DNA of 64,000 nucleotides. Origin: Streptomyces sp. NRRL S-350 (lineage in GTDB: Bacteria > Actinomycetota > Actinomycetes > Streptomycetales > Streptomycetaceae). The position numbers and the translations under genes were made by a program. The notes under the pieces were generated by a model, which saw only the letters and a list, made by a program, of their open reading frames with translations, searched no databases and was not told the DNA's origin. Where the stretch lies: assembly GCF_000719705.1 (NCBI RefSeq), contig NZ_JOHO01000008.1:124001-188000 (forward strand). The letters run 5' to 3'. Positions 1-11,486 of the stretch are shown one piece after another (position 1 is the first letter of the stretch; each line of letters opens with the position of its first letter).

Positions 1-1
1 C

Positions 2-763
2 GTCGAACTCGGACTGCCGGCACTGCCGGCCGCACCCTACCCCGAGGAGGTGCACGCCCGGCTGGCCGCCGACGCCGCCGAGCTGATCGGCCGCTACCCG
101 CAGCCCCGTTCGGCGCTGCTGCCGCTGCTGCACCTGGTGCAGGCCGAGGAGGGCTTCGTCAGCCCGACCGGGATCCGCTTCTGCGCCGAGCAGCTGGACC
201 TCACCACCGCAGAGGTCACCGCCGTCGCGACGTTCTACACCATGTACCGGCGCCGCCCGGCCGGGAAGTACCACGTGGGGGTCTGCACCAACACCCTGTG
301 CGCGGTGCTCGGCGGCGACCAGATCTTCGCCGAGCTCCAGGAGCACCTGGACCTCCGGAACAACGAGACCACCGAGGACGGTGAGATCTCGATCGAGCAC
401 ATCGAGTGCAACGCGGCCTGCGACTACGCGCCCGTGGTGATGGTCAACTGGGAGTTCTTCGACAACCAGACCCCGGAGAGCGCCCGGCAGCTGGTCGACG
501 ACCTGCGCGCCGGCCGCGAGGTCCGGCCCACCCGGGGCGCCCGGCTGTGCGGCTTCAAGGAGACCGCCCGGATCCTGGCCGGCTTCCCGGACGAGCGCCC
601 GGGCGCCAACGACGAGTCCGGCGCCGGTGGCGCCCCCTCCCTGGCCGGCCTGCGCCTGGCCCGCGGCGAGGCCCTGCCCGGGACCACCGGCACCAGGGTG
701 GTCGCACCCCGCCACGAACCGCCCCGCCACGACGGCGACGGCCCGGAAGGGAGCGAGGCGTGA
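2..763 (+). CDS. nuoE: NADH-quinone oxidoreductase subunit E (5' end outside window)
   Basis: This is the 2Fe-2S subunit of the NADH-dehydrogenase arm of respiratory complex I, passing electrons from the FMN site toward the iron-sulfur chain. The visible 253 residues carry the thioredoxin-like NuoE fold with the N1a ligands CTNTLC and CNAAC, and the FFDN segment typical of the family. The frame is open to the first codon of the window, and the residues before the first GTG (position 50) already look like NuoE N-terminus, so I treat the gene as 5'-truncated rather than starting at 50. The C-terminus runs about 80 residues past the core and ends in a low-complexity Gly/Ala/Arg-rich tail, as in other actinomycetes. 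Its stop overlaps the ATG of nuoF by one base, which implies translational coupling. Confidence 0.95.
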   Translation, partial: VELGLPALPAAPYPEEVHARLAADAAELIGRYPQPRSALLPLLHLVQAEEGFVSPTGIRFCAEQLDLTTAEVTAVATFYTMYRRRPAGKYHVGVCTNTLCAVLGGDQIFAELQEHLDLRNNETTEDGEISIEHIECNAACDYAPVVMVNWEFFDNQTPESARQLVDDLRAGREVRPTRGARLCGFKETARILAGFPDERPGANDESGAGGAPSLAGLRLARGEALPGTTGTRVVAPRHEPPRHDGDGPEGSEA

Positions 764-2124
764 TGACCGCCGCCGAGCCGGCCGAGAAGCTGCTCACCCC
801 CGTCCTCTCCGACTCCTGGGACGACAGCCGCCCCTGGACGCTGGACACCTACCGCCGCCACCACGGCTACGAGGGTCTCAAGGCGGCCCTCGCCATGCCC
901 CCGGACGACGTGATCGCCCTGGTCAAGGACGCCGGACTGCGCGGCCGCGGCGGCGCCGGCTTCCCGACCGGGATGAAGTGGCAGTTCATCCCGCAGAACG
1001 ACGGCAAGCCGCACTACCTGGTGGTCAACGCGGACGAGTCCGAGCCGGGCACCTGCAAGGACATCCCGCTGCTGTTCGCCAACCCGCACTCGCTGATCGA
1101 GGGCATGGTCATCGCCTCCTACGCGATCCGCTGCGACCACGCGTTCATCTACCTGCGCGGCGAGGTCGTCCCGGTGCTGCGCCGGCTGCACGCGGCCGTC
1201 GCCGAGGCGTACCGGGCGGGCCTGCTCGGCCGGAACATCCTGGGCTCCGGCGTCGACCTCGACATCACCGTGCACGCCGGCGCCGGCGCGTACATCTGCG
1301 GTGAGGAGACGGCGCTGCTGGACTCGTTGGAGGGCCGCCGCGGCCAGCCCAGGCTGCGGCCCCCGTTCCCGGCGATCGCCGGCCTCTACGCCTGCCCGAC
1401 GGTGGTCAACAACGTCGAGTCGATCGCCTCGGTGCCGCCGATCCTGGCCCGCGGCAAGGACTGGTTCAAGGGCCTGGGCACCGAGAAGTCCCCCGGCTTC
1501 ACGCTCTACTCGCTCTCCGGCCACGTGACCAACCCGGGACAGTACGAGGCCCCACTGGGCGTGACGCTGCGTCAGCTGCTCGACCTCAGCGGCGGCATCC
1601 GCGCCGGACACCGGCTGAAGTTCTGGACGCCGGGCGGCTCCTCCACCCCGATGTTCACCGACGAGCACCTCGACGTCCCGCTGGACTACGAGGGCGTGGG
1701 CGCGGCCGGTTCGATGCTGGGCACCAAGGCACTGCAGGTCTTCGACGAGACCACCTGCGTGGTGCGGGCCGTCACCCGGTGGACCGAGTTCTACGCCCAC
1801 GAGTCGTGCGGCAAGTGCACCCCCTGCCGGGAGGGCACCTACTGGCTGGTCCAACTGCTCAAGCGGATCGAGGCCGGTGCCGGCGTCGAGGGGGACCTGG
1901 AGAAGCTCCTCGACATCGCCGACAACATCAACGGCAAGTCCTTCTGCGCGCTGGGCGACGGCGCGGCGAGCCCGATCGTCTCCTCGCTCCAGCACTTCCG
2001 GGCCGAGTACGAGCAGCACCTGGCCGAGCGCCGCTGCCCGTTCGACCCGGCCGCCTCCACCGTCTGGGCCGACGGCCCCCGCCCCGGCCACCAGTCCGCC
2101 ACCGAAAAGGAGGTGCACGCGTGA
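763..2124 (+). CDS. nuoF: NADH-quinone oxidoreductase subunit F (NADH/FMN binding)
   Basis: This 453-residue subunit binds NADH and FMN and holds cluster N3, so it is where electrons enter complex I. The glycine-rich nucleotide motif [10 protein letters not shown] is at about residues 61-70. The N3 ligands are visible near residues 349-355 (ESCGKCTPC) with the fourth cysteine in SFCALGDGA near 395. I chose the ATG that overlaps the nuoE stop (TGATG). The same frame is open further upstream inside nuoE, but that part translates to Arg/Pro-rich shadow sequence. The stop is nested in the GTG start of nuoG. Confidence 0.97.
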   Translation: MTAAEPAEKLLTPVLSDSWDDSRPWTLDTYRRHHGYEGLKAALAMPPDDVIALVKDAGLRGRGGAGFPTGMKWQFIPQNDGKPHYLVVNADESEPGTCKDIPLLFANPHSLIEGMVIASYAIRCDHAFIYLRGEVVPVLRRLHAAVAEAYRAGLLGRNILGSGVDLDITVHAGAGAYICGEETALLDSLEGRRGQPRLRPPFPAIAGLYACPTVVNNVESIASVPPILARGKDWFKGLGTEKSPGFTLYSLSGHVTNPGQYEAPLGVTLRQLLDLSGGIRAGHRLKFWTPGGSSTPMFTDEHLDVPLDYEGVGAAGSMLGTKALQVFDETTCVVRAVTRWTEFYAHESCGKCTPCREGTYWLVQLLKRIEAGAGVEGDLEKLLDIADNINGKSFCALGDGAASPIVSSLQHFRAEYEQHLAERRCPFDPAASTVWADGPRPGHQSATEKEVHA

Positions 2125-4655
2125 CGATCACAGAGCCATCCACCTCCTCCAGCGGCGACACGGGCGACAAGCCCGCGATCGAACTGGTCACGCTCACCAT
2201 CGACGGCGTCGAAGTGCAGGTCCCCAAGGGGACGTTGGTGATCCGGGCGGCCGAGGCCATCGGCACCCAGATCCCCCGCTTCTGCGACCACCCGCTGCTC
2301 GACCCGGCCGGCGCCTGCCGGCAGTGCATCGTCGAGGTCGAGGGCCAGCGCAAGCCGGTCGCGTCCTGCACCATCCCGGTGGCCGAGGGCATGGTGGTGC
2401 GCACCCAGCTCAGCTCGCCGGTGGCGGAGAAGGCGCAGCGCGGCGTGATGGAGCTGCTGCTGATCAACCACCCGCTGGACTGCCCGGTCTGCGACAAGGG
2501 CGGCGAGTGCCCGCTGCAGAACCAGGCGATGTCCAACGGGGCCGCCGACTCCCGCTTCGAGGGCATGAAGCGCACCTACGAGAAGCCGGTGCCGATCAGC
2601 AGCCAGGTGCTGCTGGACCGGGAGCGCTGCGTGCTGTGCGCCCGCTGCACCCGCTTCTCGCAGCAGATCGCGGGAGACCCGTTCATCGACCTGGTGGAGC
2701 GCGGGGCGCTGCAGCAGGTCGGCACCGGCGAGGGGGACGACTTCGCCTCGTACTTCTCCGGGAACACCATCCAGATCTGCCCGGTGGGCGCGCTGACCTC
2801 GGCGGCCTACCGGTTCCGCTCGCGCCCCTTCGACCTCGTCTCCTCGCCGAGCGTGTGCGAGCACTGCTCGGCGGGCTGCGCGCAGCGCACCGACCACCGG
2901 CGCGGCAAGGTGCTGCGCCGACTGGCCGGCGACGACCCGGCGGTGAACGAGGAGTGGAACTGCGACAAGGGCCGCTTCGCCTTCCGCTACGCCCAGCAGC
3001 GGGACCGGCTGGCCACCCCGTTGGTGCGGGTGGACGGCGAACTGGTGCCGGCGTCGTGGCCGGAGGCGCTGGCCCGGGCCGCCGAGGGGTTGCGCGGGGC
3101 CCGGGCGGGCGTGCTGGCCGGCGGCCGGGTGACGGTCGAGGACGCGTACGCGTACGCGAAGTTCGCCCGGGTGGTGCTGGGCACCAACGACGTGGACTTC
3201 CGGGCCCGCCCGCACAGCGGAGAGGAGGCGGACTTCCTGGCCGCGGCGGTCGCCGGGCGCGGGGTGGACGTGGACGGCTCCGGCGTGACCTACGAGCGGT
3301 TGGAGCAGGCGCCGGCGGTGCTGCTGGCGGGCCTGGAGCCCGAGGAGGAGTCGCCGATCGTCTTCCTGCGGCTGCGCAAGGCGGTCCGCGGCCGTGGCCA
3401 GAAGGTGTTCTCGGTGGCCCCGTTCGCCTCCCGGGGCCTGGCCAAGCTGCGCGGGGCGCTGCTGCCGGCCGCGACGGGCACCGAGCCGGAGTGGTTCGCG
3501 GCGCTCGCGGCGGACGAGCCGCTGAACGACGAGGCGGCCCGGGCGGCGGAACGGCTGCGGGCGCCGGGCTCGGTGATCCTGGCGGGCGAGCGGCTGGCCG
3601 CCGTCCCGGGCGCGCTGACGGCGGTGCTGCGGCTGGCGCACGCGACCGGTGCCCGGTTGGCGTGGGTGCCGCGCCGGGCGGGTGAGCGCGGGGCGGTCGA
3701 GGCCGGTGCGCTGCCGGGCCTGCTGCCCGGTGGCCGGCCGGTGGCCGCTGCGGCGGCGCGGGCGGAGGCGGCCGCGGCGTGGGGCGTGGCGGAGCTGCCG
3801 TCCCGGCCGGGCCGGGACACCGGCGGGATCCTGGCGGCGGCCGCGCAGGGCGAGTTGGACGCGCTGGTGGTCGGCGGCGTCGACCCGGACGACCTGCCGG
3901 ATCCGGCGCTGGCCGACGAGGCGCTGGCGGCGGTGCCGTTCGTGGTGTCGCTGGAGCTGCGGCCCTCCGGGGTGACGGCGCACGCGGACGTGGTGCTGCC
4001 GGTGGCGGCGGTGGCGGAGAAGGCCGGCACCTTCCTGGACTGGGAGGGCCGGGTGCGGATGTTCGACGCGGCGCTCAAGCCGGACCAGCACATGGGCCGC
4101 CACCTGCAGTCGGACCTGCGGGTGCTGACCATGCTGGCGGACGCGCTGGGCCACCGGCTGGGTCTGCCGGACGTCCGGGCGGCGCGGCTGGAGCTGGACG
4201 CCTTCACCCCGTGGGAGGGCGACCGCCCGGCCGCCCCGGCGGCGCACCCCGGGGTGCTGCCCCGCCCGGCCACCGGCCAGGCCGTGCTGGCGGGTTGGCG
4301 CCAGCTGCTGGACAACGGCGTGCTGCAGCAGGGCGATCCGCACCTGGCGGGCACCCGGCACGAGGCGGTGGCCCGGATCTCCGCGGAGACGGCGAAGGAG
4401 ATCGGCGCCGAGGCGGCCGCCGCGCTGCGGCTGACCGGCCCGGCCGGCTCGCTGACCCTGCCGCTGGAGGTCACCGACTCGATCCCGGACCGCACGGTCT
4501 GGATCCCGCTCAACTCCACGCCCGGCGGCGCCCACCGCGCGCTCGGCACCACCGTCGGCCACCTGGTCACGATCGCCGCTGCCGGGGCCGAGCCGGCCGC
4601 GCAGACCGCGCAGGCCCCGGCCGGGGCGGCCGCGGGAGAAGGGGAGGACCGATGA
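2121..4655 (+). CDS. nuoG: NADH-quinone oxidoreductase subunit G
   Basis: This 844-residue iron-sulfur subunit conducts electrons across the peripheral arm. The N-terminal ferredoxin-like domain has [17 protein letters not shown], followed by [10 protein letters not shown], then CVLCARC with the later QICPVG, giving the N1b, N4 and N5 ligands. VCEHCSAGC plus a later NEEWNC matches the extra N7 cluster that some bacterial NuoG proteins keep. The C-terminal half resembles the molybdopterin oxidoreductase fold but is Ala/Gly-rich and has probably lost cofactor binding, as is usual in the family. The GTG start overlaps the nuoF stop (GTGA) and is preceded by AAAGGAGG at 2105-2112, which decides the start. 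Confidence 0.96.
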   Translation: MTITEPSTSSSGDTGDKPAIELVTLTIDGVEVQVPKGTLVIRAAEAIGTQIPRFCDHPLLDPAGACRQCIVEVEGQRKPVASCTIPVAEGMVVRTQLSSPVAEKAQRGVMELLLINHPLDCPVCDKGGECPLQNQAMSNGAADSRFEGMKRTYEKPVPISSQVLLDRERCVLCARCTRFSQQIAGDPFIDLVERGALQQVGTGEGDDFASYFSGNTIQICPVGALTSAAYRFRSRPFDLVSSPSVCEHCSAGCAQRTDHRRGKVLRRLAGDDPAVNEEWNCDKGRFAFRYAQQRDRLATPLVRVDGELVPASWPEALARAAEGLRGARAGVLAGGRVTVEDAYAYAKFARVVLGTNDVDFRARPHSGEEADFLAAAVAGRGVDVDGSGVTYERLEQAPAVLLAGLEPEEESPIVFLRLRKAVRGRGQKVFSVAPFASRGLAKLRGALLPAATGTEPEWFAALAADEPLNDEAARAAERLRAPGSVILAGERLAAVPGALTAVLRLAHATGARLAWVPRRAGERGAVEAGALPGLLPGGRPVAAAAARAEAAAAWGVAELPSRPGRDTGGILAAAAQGELDALVVGGVDPDDLPDPALADEALAAVPFVVSLELRPSGVTAHADVVLPVAAVAEKAGTFLDWEGRVRMFDAALKPDQHMGRHLQSDLRVLTMLADALGHRLGLPDVRAARLELDAFTPWEGDRPAAPAAHPGVLPRPATGQAVLAGWRQLLDNGVLQQGDPHLAGTRHEAVARISAETAKEIGAEAAAALRLTGPAGSLTLPLEVTDSIPDRTVWIPLNSTPGGAHRALGTTVGHLVTIAAAGAEPAAQTAQAPAGAAAGEGEDR

Positions 4656-5983
4656 TGACTCCGCAGCCGTACGAGACGCTCCACTTCTTCGGCCAGGACC
4701 CGTGGTGGCTGGTCCTGTTGAAGGCGGTGTTCTGCTTCGCCTTCCTGCTCCTGACGGTGCTGGTCGCGATCGTCTGGGAGCGCAAGGTGGTGGCCTGGAT
4801 GCAGCTGCGCATCGGGCCGAACCGGCACGGGCCGTGGGGCCTGCTGCAGTCGCTGGCCGACGGCGTGAAGCTGGCGCTGAAGGAAGACCTGGTGGTCAAG
4901 GGCTCGGACAAGGCGGTCTACATCCTGGCCCCGATCGTCTGTGCCATCCCGGCGTTCATGGCCTTCGCGGTCATCCCGTTCGGGCCGGCCGGCGACGAGG
5001 TGTCGATCTTCGGCACCCGGACGCCGCTGCAGCTGACCGACTTCCCGGTGGCGCTGCTGTACATCCTGGCGACGGCCTCGGTGGGCATCTACGGCATCGT
5101 GCTGGCCGGCTGGTCCTCCGGCTCGACCTACCCGCTGCTGGGCGGCCTGCGCTCCTCCGCGCAGATGATCAGCTACGAGATCGCGATGGGCCTGTCCTTC
5201 GCGGCGGTGTTCATCTACTCGGGCTCGATGTCGACCTCGGAGATCGTGGCGCACCAGCAGCCGACCTGGTTCGCGGCCCTGTTGCCGGTTTCCTTCATCG
5301 TCTACGTCATCGCGATGGTCGGTGAGACCAACCGGGCGCCGTTCGACCTGCCGGAGGCCGAGGGCGAGTTGGTCGGCGGCTTCAACACCGAGTACTCCTC
5401 GCTGAAGTTCGCGATGTTCATGCTGGCCGAGTACGTGAACATGGTGACGGTCTCGGCGGTGGCCTCGACCCTCTTCCTGGGTGGCTGGCGGGCCCCGTGG
5501 CCGGTGTCGACCTTCTGGGAGGGCGCCAACCACGGCTGGTGGCCGATGCTGTGGATCACGCTGAAGATCCAGCTGCTGCTGTTCCTCTTCATCTGGCTGC
5601 GCGGCACGCTGCCCCGGTTCCGCTACGACCAGTTCATGAAGCTGGGCTGGAAGGTGCTGATCCCGGTCTCGCTGGTGTGGCTGGTGCTGATCGCGAGCGT
5701 GAGGGCGCTGCGCAACGAGGGCTACGGCTTCGGCGAGGTGGTCCTGTACGTGGGCGCCCCGGTCGGGGCGGTGCTGCTGCTGGCGCTCGTACGGGACTTC
5801 CTGAAGAAGCAGCCCGAGGCCGAGGAGGCCCCGCCCCGGCGCGAGTTCGATCCGATGGCGGGCGGCTACCCCGTTCCGCCGCTGCCCGGCCAGGAGCTTC
5901 CGCCGGTGCCGCGCAGGCGCAGCCGCGCCCCGAAGCAACTCCAGGACGCCCTCAACGGGGCCGACCATTCCGAAGGGAGCTGA
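4652..5983 (+). CDS. nuoH: NADH-quinone oxidoreductase subunit H
   Basis: NuoH is the membrane subunit that docks the peripheral arm and forms the quinone chamber and first proton half-channel. The 443-residue product has about eight hydrophobic segments. It also has the hallmark [11 protein letters not shown] loop and the [18 protein letters not shown] loop, whose acidic residues lie on the proton/quinone path. The C-terminus adds a Pro-rich cytoplasmic tail of about 50 residues beyond the usual family end. Two adjacent ATG codons (4652 and 4655) are possible starts. The first overlaps the nuoG stop, so I use it. Confidence 0.96.
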   Translation: MMTPQPYETLHFFGQDPWWLVLLKAVFCFAFLLLTVLVAIVWERKVVAWMQLRIGPNRHGPWGLLQSLADGVKLALKEDLVVKGSDKAVYILAPIVCAIPAFMAFAVIPFGPAGDEVSIFGTRTPLQLTDFPVALLYILATASVGIYGIVLAGWSSGSTYPLLGGLRSSAQMISYEIAMGLSFAAVFIYSGSMSTSEIVAHQQPTWFAALLPVSFIVYVIAMVGETNRAPFDLPEAEGELVGGFNTEYSSLKFAMFMLAEYVNMVTVSAVASTLFLGGWRAPWPVSTFWEGANHGWWPMLWITLKIQLLLFLFIWLRGTLPRFRYDQFMKLGWKVLIPVSLVWLVLIASVRALRNEGYGFGEVVLYVGAPVGAVLLLALVRDFLKKQPEAEEAPPRREFDPMAGGYPVPPLPGQELPPVPRRRSRAPKQLQDALNGADHSEGS

Positions 5984-5989
5984 ACCGAG

Positions 5990-6619
5990 ATGTCGTCTGA
6001 CCAGTCCGACCGGCCCGACCGAACCGACCGTACGGACCGGCCCGAGCGGGCCGACCGGCCGTCGATCCTCGGCCCGGCCGCCGGCTTCGGCGTGACCTTC
6101 AAGGCCATGTTCAAGAAGCGGCTCACCGAGCAGTACCCGGAGCAGAAGAAGCCCACCGCTCCGCGCTTCCACGGCCGCCACCAGCTGAACCGGCACCCGG
6201 ACGGCCTGGAGAAGTGCGTCGGCTGCGAGCTGTGCGCGTGGGCGTGCCCGGCCGACGCGATCTACGTGGAGGGTGCGGACAACCGGGACGAGGAGCGCTA
6301 CTCGCCGGGCGAGCGCTACGGCGCGGTGTACCAGATCAACTACGCCCGCTGCATCCTGTGCGGGCTGTGCATCGAGGCCTGCCCGACCAGGGCGCTGACC
6401 ATGACCAACGAGTACGAGCTGGCCGACTCCTCCCGCCGGGACCTCATCTTCACCAAGGAACAGCTGCTGGTGGGCCTGTCCGAGGAGATGGTCGACACCC
6501 CGCACGCGATCTTCCCGGGCGCCGACGAGGGCGCGTACTACCGGGGCGAGATCACCGCGGCGGCGCCGGGGACGGTCCAGCAGGAGCGCACCGACCGCGA
6601 GAAGGAGGTGCGGCAGTGA
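5990..6619 (+). CDS. nuoI: NADH-quinone oxidoreductase subunit I (two 4Fe-4S)
   Basis: This 209-residue ferredoxin-like subunit carries clusters N6a and N6b, which hand electrons to NuoB. Two classical motifs are visible: [12 protein letters not shown] and [12 protein letters not shown]. The first 25 or so residues are an Asp/Arg/Pro/Thr microrepeat ([18 protein letters not shown]) that is not part of the fold and mirrors imperfect 9-12 nt repeats in the DNA. The gene lies 6 nt after nuoH with AAGGGAG upstream of the ATG. Confidence 0.96.
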   Translation: MSSDQSDRPDRTDRTDRPERADRPSILGPAAGFGVTFKAMFKKRLTEQYPEQKKPTAPRFHGRHQLNRHPDGLEKCVGCELCAWACPADAIYVEGADNRDEERYSPGERYGAVYQINYARCILCGLCIEACPTRALTMTNEYELADSSRRDLIFTKEQLLVGLSEEMVDTPHAIFPGADEGAYYRGEITAAAPGTVQQERTDREKEVRQ

Positions 6620-7623
6620 CGGGCCTCCTCCTGGAAGGCGGCAGGAACCTCGCCGCGACCGGGACGACCTCCACGGGTGAGGCCGTCCAGTTCTGGGTGC
6701 TCGCGGTGGTCGCGGTCGGCGGTGCGCTCGGCATGCTGCTGATGAAGAAGGCGGTGCACAGCGCGCTGTGCCTGGCGGCCACCATGCTGGCGCTGGCGGT
6801 CTGTTACATGGCGCAGGGCGCGGTGTTCCTGGGTGTGGTGCAGATCGTGGTCTACACCGGCGCGATCATGATGCTCTTCCTCTTCGTGGTGATGCTGGTC
6901 GGTGTCACCAGCGAGGACTCCCTCAAGGAGCAGTTGAAGGGCCAGCGGATCGCCGCGGTGCTGTGCGGGCTGGGCTTCGGCGTGCTGCTGATCGCCGGGA
7001 TCGCCAACGCGAAGCTGGACCACTTCACCGGGCTGTCCGAGGCGAACGCCGAGGGCAACGTGCCGGGCCTGGCCCGGCTGATCTTCACCCGGTACGTGTG
7101 GGCCTTCGAGGTCACCGGCGCGCTGCTGATCACCGCGGCGATCGGGGCGATGGTGCTGACCCACCGCGAGCACGTGAAGGCGCCGAAGACGCAGCGCGAG
7201 CTGGCGGCGCAGCGGGTCAAGGACAACATCCAGCTGCCGCCGCTGCCGGCGCCGGGCGTGTACGCGCGGCACAACGCGGTGGACGTGCCGGGCCTGCTGC
7301 CGGACGGCACGATCGCCGAGGAGTCGGTGATGGCGACGTTGCGCGAGCGCGGCCAGGTCCGGGACGTCAGCCAGGCGATGCTGCAGCGGATGGCGGAGCT
7401 GGAGAACGCCACGGCGGACTGGCTGGGCCGTCCGTCCTCGGAGCGGCCGGCGGTGACGGGGCCGCGCAAGTCGCTGGAGCCGGTGCCCGACCGCGAGGCG
7501 GGCCGGCCCAGCCACGCGGACCAGCCGAACCACACGAACCACACGAACCACACGAACCACGTGAACCACGGGGCGAACCACGGGGCGAGCCACCCGGCGG
7601 CCGGCGAGGAGGGCGCGGAGTGA
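6616..7623 (+). CDS. nuoJ: NADH-quinone oxidoreductase subunit J with His-rich tail
   Basis: NuoJ is a membrane subunit next to NuoK and NuoH in the proton-pumping arm. The core (about residues 20-175) has five hydrophobic segments, including [20 protein letters not shown], which contains the pi-bulge helix region. The protein is 335 residues, far longer than the minimal family length. The extra C-terminal half is polar, and its last 45 residues contain repeated Asn-His units with at least eight histidines. The GTG start overlaps the nuoI stop, with GGAGGTG upstream. Confidence 0.95.
   Translation: MTGLLLEGGRNLAATGTTSTGEAVQFWVLAVVAVGGALGMLLMKKAVHSALCLAATMLALAVCYMAQGAVFLGVVQIVVYTGAIMMLFLFVVMLVGVTSEDSLKEQLKGQRIAAVLCGLGFGVLLIAGIANAKLDHFTGLSEANAEGNVPGLARLIFTRYVWAFEVTGALLITAAIGAMVLTHREHVKAPKTQRELAAQRVKDNIQLPPLPAPGVYARHNAVDVPGLLPDGTIAEESVMATLRERGQVRDVSQAMLQRMAELENATADWLGRPSSERPAVTGPRKSLEPVPDREAGRPSHADQPNHTNHTNHTNHVNHGANHGASHPAAGEEGAE
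7528..7593 (+). repeat. Short tandem repeat inside nuoJ 3' end
   Basis: The 9-nt unit AACCACACG occurs three times in a row and then continues as diverged AACCAC-containing units. It encodes Asn-His-Thr repeats in the NuoJ tail. The unit length keeps the frame, so slippage would change tail length without disrupting nuoK. Confidence 0.85.
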
Positions 7624-7919
7624 ACCCGGTCAACTACCTCTACCTGTCGGCCCTGTTGTTCACCATCGGTGCGTCCGGGGTGCTGATCCGGCGCAACGCG
7701 ATCGTGCTGTTCATGTGCGTGGAGCTGATGCTGAACGCCTCGAACCTCGCGCTGGTGACCTTCTCCCGGATGCACGGGACCTTGGACGGCCAGATCATCG
7801 CGTTCTTCACGATGGTGGTCGCGGCGGCCGAGGTCGTGGTCGGCCTCGCCATCATCGTCTCCATCTTCCGGACCAGGCACTCCGCCTCGGTCGACGACAG
7901 CAACCTGATGAAGCTGTAG
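7620..7919 (+). CDS. nuoK: NADH-quinone oxidoreductase subunit K
   Basis: This 99-residue subunit has the three transmembrane helices of the NuoK/MrpC family and contributes to proton translocation. The conserved glutamates are present in [12 protein letters not shown] (helix 2) and [11 protein letters not shown] (helix 3). The GTG start overlaps the nuoJ stop. The length matches the family norm of about 100. Confidence 0.97.
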   Translation: MNPVNYLYLSALLFTIGASGVLIRRNAIVLFMCVELMLNASNLALVTFSRMHGTLDGQIIAFFTMVVAAAEVVVGLAIIVSIFRTRHSASVDDSNLMKL

Positions 7920-7933
7920 GCGGAGGACCTTCG

Positions 7934-9829
7934 GTGAACTCTCTCATTCCGCTGCTGGTGGCGGCCCCACTGGCCGGCGCCGCCCTGCTGCTGCTCGGCG
8001 GCCGGGCGCTGGACCGCTTCGGCCACTGGCTGGCCACCGCGCTCGCGGCGCTCTCGTTCGGCTTCGGCCTGGCGCTCTTCTCGGACATGCTCGGCCGTGA
8101 CGCCGAGCACCGGGCGGTCACCAAGCACCTGTTCAGCTGGATCCCGGTGAACGGCTTCCAGGCCGACTTCACCTTCCGGCTCGACCAGCTCTCGATGACC
8201 TTCGTCCTGCTGATCACCGGCGTCGGCACGCTGATCCACCTCTACTCGGTCGGCTACATGGCGCACGACGAGCGCCGCCGACGCTTCTTCGCGTACCTGA
8301 ACCTGTTCCTGGCCGCCATGCTGCTGCTGGTGGTCGCCGACAACTACCTGCTGCTGTACTTCGGCTGGGAGGGCGTGGGCCTGGCCTCGTACCTCCTGAT
8401 CGGCTTCTGGCAGCACAAGCCGAGTGCGGCGACGGCGGCGAAGAAGGCGTTCATCGTCAACCGGGTCGGCGACATGGGCCTGTCCATCGCGATCATGCTG
8501 ATGTTCGCGGAGTTCGGCTCCTTCGCCTTCGGCCCGGTCTTCGACGGCGCGCACCAGGCGAGCGAGGGCAAGCTGACGGCGATCGGCCTGATGCTGCTGC
8601 TGGCAGCCTGCGGCAAGTCGGCGCAGGTGCCGCTGCAGTCCTGGCTCGGGGACGCCATGGAGGGCCCGACCCCGGTGTCGGCGCTGATCCACGCGGCCAC
8701 CATGGTGACGGCGGGCGTCTACCTGATCACCCGTTCCTCGGCGATCTTCGACCTCGCGCCGGACGCGCAGACCGCCGTGGTGGTGGTCGGCGCGGTCACG
8801 CTGCTGTTCGGTGCGATCGTCGGTTGCGCCAAGGACGACATCAAGAAGGCGCTGGCCGGCTCGACCATGTCGCAGATCGGCTACATGGTGCTGGCCGCGG
8901 GGCTCGGCCCGATCGGTTACGCCTTCGCGATCATGCACCTGGTGACCCACGGCTTCTTCAAGGCCGGGCTGTTCCTCGGCGCCGGGTCGGTCATGCACGG
9001 CATGAACGACGAGGTGAACATGCGTCACTACGGCGGCCTGCGCACGTACATGCCGTGGACCTTCGCCACCTTCTTCGCGGGCTACCTGGCGATCATCGGC
9101 TTCCCGGGCCTGTCGGGCTTCTTCTCCAAGGACAAGATCATCGAGGCGGCCTTCGCCAAGGGCGGCACCGAGGGCTGGATCCTCGGCCTGTGCGCGCTGG
9201 TCGGCGCGGCGGTCACCGCGTTCTACATGACGCGGGTGGTGCTGCTCACCTTCTTCGGCGAGAAGCGCTGGCAGCCTGACGCCCAGGGCAACGCCCCGCA
9301 CCCGCACGAGTCGCCGAAGACCATGACGGTCCCGATGGTGCTGCTGGCCTTCGGCTCGGTCTTCGCGGGCGGGCTGTTCGCCTACAACGACTCCTTCCTG
9401 AAGTGGCTGGAGCCGGTCACGGGTTACAGCGAGGGGGACTCCCCGCTCGCCCCGGTCGTCGTCACCGGGCTGACCATGGCCTGCATGCTGGCCGGCATCG
9501 GCCTCGCGTACCTGATGTACGGGCGCTCGCCCGTGCCGGTGGTGCCGCCGGTCGGCTCCCCGCTCACCCGGGCGGCCCGCCGCGACCTGCTCCAGGACGA
9601 CTTCAACCACGCCGTGCTGGTGCGGCCGGGCTCGGCGCTCACCGCGACGCTGGTCTTCTTCGACAGCCGAGGGCTGGACGGCTTCGTCAACGGACTGGCC
9701 GCCACGATCGGGGGCCTGTCCGGTCGGGTGCGGCGCGTCCAGAACGGCTTCGTCCGCTCGTACGCGCTCTCCATGTTCGGCGGCACGCTGGTGCTGGTCG
9801 CCATGACTCTCCTGATGAGGTCCGTGTGA
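7934..9829 (+). CDS. nuoL: NADH-quinone oxidoreductase subunit L (antiporter-like)
   Basis: NuoL is the distal antiporter-like proton-pumping subunit of complex I. The 631-residue product has 14 or more hydrophobic segments. The core motifs [18 protein letters not shown] and [20 protein letters not shown] carry the essential Glu and Lys/His residues. The gene uses a GTG start preceded by GGAGGA at 7921-7926 with seven bases of spacing. It follows nuoK by 14 nt. Confidence 0.96.
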   Translation: MNSLIPLLVAAPLAGAALLLLGGRALDRFGHWLATALAALSFGFGLALFSDMLGRDAEHRAVTKHLFSWIPVNGFQADFTFRLDQLSMTFVLLITGVGTLIHLYSVGYMAHDERRRRFFAYLNLFLAAMLLLVVADNYLLLYFGWEGVGLASYLLIGFWQHKPSAATAAKKAFIVNRVGDMGLSIAIMLMFAEFGSFAFGPVFDGAHQASEGKLTAIGLMLLLAACGKSAQVPLQSWLGDAMEGPTPVSALIHAATMVTAGVYLITRSSAIFDLAPDAQTAVVVVGAVTLLFGAIVGCAKDDIKKALAGSTMSQIGYMVLAAGLGPIGYAFAIMHLVTHGFFKAGLFLGAGSVMHGMNDEVNMRHYGGLRTYMPWTFATFFAGYLAIIGFPGLSGFFSKDKIIEAAFAKGGTEGWILGLCALVGAAVTAFYMTRVVLLTFFGEKRWQPDAQGNAPHPHESPKTMTVPMVLLAFGSVFAGGLFAYNDSFLKWLEPVTGYSEGDSPLAPVVVTGLTMACMLAGIGLAYLMYGRSPVPVVPPVGSPLTRAARRDLLQDDFNHAVLVRPGSALTATLVFFDSRGLDGFVNGLAATIGGLSGRVRRVQNGFVRSYALSMFGGTLVLVAMTLLMRSV

Positions 9830-9866
9830 TGGACAAGGAATCCACAACCCGCGGGGGAGGAGCGGC

Positions 9867-11486
9867 ATGAGTGTGTTGCTGACCGTCACCTGCGCCGTCC
9901 CGGCGGCCGGAGCGGTGCTGACCGCCGCCCTGCCCGCCGGATCGACCGCGGCCCGGCGCAGGGCCACCAAGGCCGTCGCCCTGGGCGTCTCGGCCGTCAC
10001 CCTGGTGCTGGCCGCCGTGGTGGCGACGCGGTTCGACCCGCACGGCGCCCGCTACCAGCTGACCGAGTCGTACAGTTGGATCCGCTCCTTCGGGATCACC
10101 TTCTCGCTCGGCGTGGACGGCATCGGCGCCGTGCTCGCCCTGCTCACCGCCGTCCTGGTGCCGATGGTGATGCTCGCCTCCTGGCACGACGCCGACCCGG
10201 GCCCGGCGGCCCCTGACGGGACCTTCGAGAACAGGAGGCGGACCCAGGCCTTCTTCGCCCTGATCCTGGCGGTGGAGGCGATGGTGATCGTCTCCTTCTA
10301 CGCCACCGACGTCTTCCTGTTCTACGTGTTCTTCGAAGCCATGCTGATCCCGATGTACTTCCTGATCGGCGGCTTCGGCGACCGCGCGGGCGGCCCCGAG
10401 TCGGCACGTCAGCGCTCCTACGCGGCCGTGAAGTTCCTGCTCTACAACCTGCTCGGCGGTCTGGTCATGCTGGCCGCGGTGGTCGGCCTGTACGTGGTCG
10501 CGCAGGACCAGGGCCTCGGCACCTTCGACCTGCCGACCCTGGCCTCGGCCGTCGCCGACGGGAAGCTGCAACTGACCGGCACAGCCGAGAAGGCGCTGTT
10601 CCTGGGCTTCTTCTTCGCCTTCGCGGTGAAGGCCCCGCTGTGGCCGCTGCACACCTGGCTGCCGAACGCGATGGGCGAGGCCACCGCCGGCACGGCGGTG
10701 CTGATCACCGCCGTGGTGGACAAGGTCGGCACCTTCGCGATGCTGCGCTTCTGCCTCGGGCTGTTCCCGCACGCCTCGAAGACCTTCGCCCCGGCGATCC
10801 TGGTCCTCTCGCTGATCGGGATCGTCTACGGCGCGCTGCTGGCGATCGGCCAGAAGGACATCAAGCGCCTGGTCGCCTACGCCTCGATCTCGCACTTCGG
10901 CTTCATCATCATGGGCATCTTCGCCCTGACCAGCCAGGGCCAGAGCGGCGCCACCCTCTACATGGTCAACCACGGCCTCTCGACGGCCGCGTGGATGCTG
11001 GTGGCCGGCTTCCTGATCTCCCGCCGGGGCTCGCGGCTGATCGCCGACTACGGCGGTGTGCAGAAGGTCGCCCCGGTGCTCGCCGGGACGTTCCTGATCG
11101 GCAGCCTGGCCACCCTGTCGCTGCCCGGCCTGGCCCCGTTCGTCAGCGAGTTCCTGGTGCTGGTGGGCACCTTCACCCGCTACCCGGCGATCGGGATCGT
11201 CGCGACCTTCGGGATCGTGCTGGCCGCGCTGTACGCCCTGCTGCTGTACCAGCGCACCATGACCGGCCCGGTGAAGGAGGGCGTGCACGCGATGCCCGAC
11301 CTCAAGGCCCGCGAACTCGCCGTGGTGGCCCCGCTGGTGGCGCTGACCATCCTGCTCGGCGTCTATCCCAAGCCGCTCACCGACCTGGTCAACCCCTCGG
11401 TGAACGCGACGCTGTCGCAGGTCCACGAGACCGACCCGGCGCCGGCCCACCCGGTCGCCGCCACCTCAGGAGGTGAGCAGAAGTGA
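9867..11486 (+). CDS. nuoM: NADH-quinone oxidoreductase subunit M (antiporter-like)
   Basis: This is the middle antiporter-like proton-pumping subunit, 539 residues with about 14 transmembrane segments. FYVFFEAMLIPMYFLIG and KAPLWPLHTWLPNAMGEA contain the conserved channel Glu and Lys/His residues. The 37-nt gap from nuoL is the widest in the visible operon. GGGGGAGGAG sits immediately before the ATG, so it likely has its own strong ribosome entry. Confidence 0.96.
   Translation: MSVLLTVTCAVPAAGAVLTAALPAGSTAARRRATKAVALGVSAVTLVLAAVVATRFDPHGARYQLTESYSWIRSFGITFSLGVDGIGAVLALLTAVLVPMVMLASWHDADPGPAAPDGTFENRRRTQAFFALILAVEAMVIVSFYATDVFLFYVFFEAMLIPMYFLIGGFGDRAGGPESARQRSYAAVKFLLYNLLGGLVMLAAVVGLYVVAQDQGLGTFDLPTLASAVADGKLQLTGTAEKALFLGFFFAFAVKAPLWPLHTWLPNAMGEATAGTAVLITAVVDKVGTFAMLRFCLGLFPHASKTFAPAILVLSLIGIVYGALLAIGQKDIKRLVAYASISHFGFIIMGIFALTSQGQSGATLYMVNHGLSTAAWMLVAGFLISRRGSRLIADYGGVQKVAPVLAGTFLIGSLATLSLPGLAPFVSEFLVLVGTFTRYPAIGIVATFGIVLAALYALLLYQRTMTGPVKEGVHAMPDLKARELAVVAPLVALTILLGVYPKPLTDLVNPSVNATLSQVHETDPAPAHPVAATSGGEQK

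Noticed and set aside
424..6505. Long minus-strand open frames opposite nuoF, nuoG, nuoH and nuoI (up to about 1070 codons).
   Set aside because: They translate to Arg/Gln/His/Gly-rich sequence without domains and are the usual antisense shadows of high-GC genes. The plus strand encodes recognisable complex I subunits.
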